64,000 bases of DNA from assembly GCA_030041005.1 (NCBI GenBank), contig JASHOR010000041.1:124001-188000 (forward strand), in the 5' to 3' direction. The notes beneath the pieces are model-generated. The model searched no databases and was not told where the DNA came from. It was given only the letters and a program-made list of their open reading frames with translations. Every line of letters starts with the position of its first letter. Within the stretch, counting starts at the first letter, position 1. Positions 62,595 through 64,000 of this stretch are shown here, in pieces. The translations under genes and the position numbers were made by a program. This DNA is from Xanthobacteraceae bacterium (GTDB taxonomy: Bacteria > Pseudomonadota > Alphaproteobacteria > Rhizobiales > Xanthobacteraceae).

Positions 62595-63005
62595 CTAGCT
62601 CTTGAGAATATCGATGGTGCGCTGAAGCATTCGCCTGGTGGCGGTGATCACGTTGACGTCCGACTGGTAGGCCTGCTGCGCGTCGCGCAGATCGGTCAAC
62701 TCGACGAGCGTATTCACATTCGGGTATTTGACGTCGCCGTTGGCGTCGGCTGCCGGGTTGCCGGGCTCGTGCTTGATGCGAAAATTGGAATTATCGGTCT
62801 GGACGCGGCCGAGCTTGACCACGTCGGCACCGAGCGCGCCGTCAAGCACCGACCTGAAAGTCACGATTTTGCGCCGGTACGGATCGCCGCCGGGCGTCGT
62901 TGCGGTCGAATCGGCGTTGGCAATGTTCTCGGTAATGACGCGCATGCGGCCGAGCTGGGCATGCAAGCCTGACGCGGCGATCGCCAGCGATTTCATGAAG
63001 TCCAT
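62595..63005 (-). CDS. flgC: Flagellar proximal rod protein FlgC
   Basis: A 136-residue rod protein. The N-terminus LAIAASGLHAQLGRMRVITE with NIANADSTATTPGGDPYRRK and the C-terminus VELTDLRDAQQAYQSDVNVI (TATRRMLQRTIDILKS) are the conserved coiled-coil ends of rod-hook proteins. It follows flgB by 72 nt and precedes fliE. Confidence 0.95.
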   Translation of the reverse strand: MDFMKSLAIAASGLHAQLGRMRVITENIANADSTATTPGGDPYRRKIVTFRSVLDGALGADVVKLGRVQTDNSNFRIKHEPGNPAADANGDVKYPNVNTLVELTDLRDAQQAYQSDVNVITATRRMLQRTIDILKS

Positions 63006-63077
63006 GAGCGTTGCCTTCTGATGTCAACCCATCGCCCCCGTGCCGCAAATGCGCTAAGCCGCCGCCAGCCCCGCAAT

Positions 63078-63464
63078 TCAGGAACTGCTGCTGCCCACCG
63101 CAAGCTTGATCAACGCCAAGCTGCGCGTATAGAGATTGGCGACAGCATCAAAATCCATCTGGTTGGACGCGACTTTCATCATCTCCGCCTCGTGGTTGAC
63201 GACATTGCCATCCGAGCGCACCTCAAAACGTGAGTCGCCACCCCAACCATCGTTGTCGCCGGCGATGTCACGCCGATTGGTGACGTCGAGCACAATCGAT
63301 GGCCGAGTCAGTTCCTGCTCGAAGTTCGGCGGCGCAATATCGCGCCGATGGTAATTGGGCGTATCGGCATTGGCGACGTTTTCAGCGAGAACCTGCTGGC
63401 GTGCCTGGTGCCACTCCATGCGCATGCGCAGCATCGAAAGGATGGGAATGTCGGTAATCGGCAT
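63078..63464 (-). CDS. flgB: Flagellar proximal rod protein FlgB
   Basis: A 128-residue rod protein: PILSMLRMRMEWHQARQQVL then AENVANADTPNYHRRDIAPP, and a helical C-terminus SNQMDFDAVANLYTRSLALI. The ATG at 63464 is preferred, but a TTG two codons upstream (63470) has AGGAG at better spacing and may be used. First gene of the minus-strand flagellar operon, with a CtrA-type site 45 nt upstream. Confidence 0.94.
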   Translation of the reverse strand: MPITDIPILSMLRMRMEWHQARQQVLAENVANADTPNYHRRDIAPPNFEQELTRPSIVLDVTNRRDIAGDNDGWGGDSRFEVRSDGNVVNHEAEMMKVASNQMDFDAVANLYTRSLALIKLAVGSSSS

Positions 63465-63509
63465 CGGCAATCTTGCTCCTGGACCGGGCAGACTTTGCCG
63501 ACCGTATGG

Positions 63510-63524
63510 TTAATGCACGGTTAA
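63510..63524 (-). promoter_or_regulatory. CtrA-type site TTAA-N7-TTAA
   Basis: TTAATGCACGGTTAA, an exact match to the full CtrA consensus, 45 nt upstream of flgB ATG 63464. CtrA drives early flagellar operons in many alphaproteobacteria, and cckA lies in the same neighbourhood. Confidence 0.7.
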
Positions 63525-63615
63525 GCGGGTTCCGTCGCCTGATTTGCCATCAATCTGCCGTTTACCATGACAATGCTGGATTTGCCGCGTTTGGGCACAA
63601 AAGTGACCCAGGACA

Positions 63616-63630
63616 TTAATTCTTTGTTAG
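63616..63630 (+). promoter_or_regulatory. CtrA-like site, one mismatch
   Basis: TTAATTCTTTGTTAG, one mismatch to TTAA-N7-TTAA, 72 nt upstream of the fliO-like gene. A further half site TTAACCAT lies at 63661-63668. Together they suggest divergent CtrA control. Confidence 0.5.
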
Positions 63631-63702
63631 TATCTGCGGCGGCAAATGTTACCGGCGGTGTTAACCATTGGCGCGCCGATGGATGCCGCAGCGAGGGGAG
63701 TC

Positions 63703-64000
63703 ATGGCGTTCTTTGGGGGCATGCCCTATCCGGTTCAATTCTTTCTCGCATTCGTCATCGTCCTCGGACTGATCGGCGCAACGGCGTGGGCCGTACGACG
63801 ATTTGGCAGCGGCCGCCTCGGCCGCGTTGGGACGCGCGGGCGGCAACCCAGACTCGCAGTCGTCGATTATGCCAGCGTGGACGGACGGCGTCGGCTCATT
63901 CTGGTCCGCCGCGACAATGTCGAGCATCTCTTGATGATCGGCGGGCCGACCGACGTGGTCGTCGAATCCAGTATCCTGCGCGCCGGTGCGACGGCAGCGC
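63703..64000 (+). CDS. FliO-like flagellar biosynthesis protein, partial
   Basis: The frame starts at ATG 63703 (MAFFGGMPYPVQFFLAFVIV) behind GAGGGGAG and runs off the right edge. One helix at about residues 8-28 is followed by a soluble domain: LAVVDYASVDGRRRLILVRR, DNVEHLLMIGGPTDVVVES. The LVRRD-x-VEHL-x-MIGGP pattern is that of FliO/flagellar-assembly domains in rhizobia. An in-frame ATG at 63679 is an alternative. It is divergent from flgB. C-terminus missing. Confidence 0.8.
   Translation, partial: MAFFGGMPYPVQFFLAFVIVLGLIGATAWAVRRFGSGRLGRVGTRGRQPRLAVVDYASVDGRRRLILVRRDNVEHLLMIGGPTDVVVESSILRAGATAA

Noticed and set aside
1-64000. CRISPR array, prophage or toxin-antitoxin system
   Set aside because: I saw no regular direct repeats with spacers, no phage structural genes and no typical toxin-antitoxin pair; the only mobile traces are the IS3 fragment, the two palindromes and the group I intron.

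Overview
The window reads as chromosome of an alphaproteobacterium of the Hyphomicrobiales (Rhizobiales), probably a Bradyrhizobium/Xanthobacteraceae-type organism. The evidence is a FixL-FixJ-FixK oxygen-sensing cascade, a CckA-type hybrid kinase beside flagellar genes with CtrA-type promoter sites, high G+C coding sequence, and many small proteins of rhizobial type. Genus is inference; no rRNA or species marker is present.

Layout: (1) 1-8.7 kb, a formate dehydrogenase region: FdhB (cut by the left edge), FdhA, a tiny TAT-signal protein, a TorD-type chaperone and a DUF3306 protein on the minus strand. Divergent from these are a polyferredoxin-like protein, a hypothetical protein and a UbiA-family prenyltransferase. 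Two palindromic MITE-like repeats lie at 4.4-4.6 kb. (2) 9-17.5 kb, a secreted hypothetical protein, MacA-MacB, a NapC/NirT tetrahaem cytochrome, a TAT-exported fumarate-reductase-like flavoprotein, a broken alcohol dehydrogenase and a small tetrahaem cytochrome. (3) 17.6-23.3 kb, a minus-strand operon cstA-ybdD-pdhA-pdhB-pdhC for pyruvate uptake and oxidation. (4) 23.5-32.5 kb, a nitroreductase, a TAT-exported FMN 2-hydroxyacid oxidase, a TAT-exported SagB-like nitroreductase, an Hsp20 and a five-gene HlyD/ABC-2 exporter. (5) 32.9-38.3 kb, phosphoketolase, a ChaB-like protein, an acetate kinase remnant, a GNAT acetyltransferase and a DoxX protein. (6) 38.8-42.4 kb, the regulatory core: a lone receiver, FixJ, FixL with its haem PAS domain, and FixK. 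(7) 42.4-51.5 kb, CBS-domain proteins, a host-attachment-like protein, UspA, a P-type H+-ATPase and an HPF ribosome-hibernation protein with a cold-shock domain. (8) 51.7-56.9 kb, an IS3 remnant, a tRNA-Leu(UAA) interrupted by a group I intron, and ordinary housekeeping genes. (9) 57-64 kb, CckA and flhB-fliR-fliQ-fliE-flgC-flgB, with a fliO-like gene divergent at the right edge.

What ties 5-51 kb together is a repeated operator. I find 18 copies of TTGA-N6-TCAA (FNR/FixK type), all between genes, mostly 40-110 nt upstream of a start codon; about one would be expected by chance in 64 kb. The simplest model is a low-oxygen regulon island. FixL senses O2 through its haem PAS, phosphorylates FixJ, FixJ switches on fixK, and FixK activates the surrounding genes. 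Those genes cover electron donors (formate-associated ferredoxin protein, lactate-type oxidase), a periplasmic reductase chain, pyruvate uptake and oxidation, probably phosphoketolase, stress chaperones, efflux and ribosome hibernation. Two metabolic genes in the island (adh, ackA) are decaying.

The most unusual single item is the 232-nt group I intron inside the anticodon of tRNA-Leu(UAA) at 51.9-52.2 kb.
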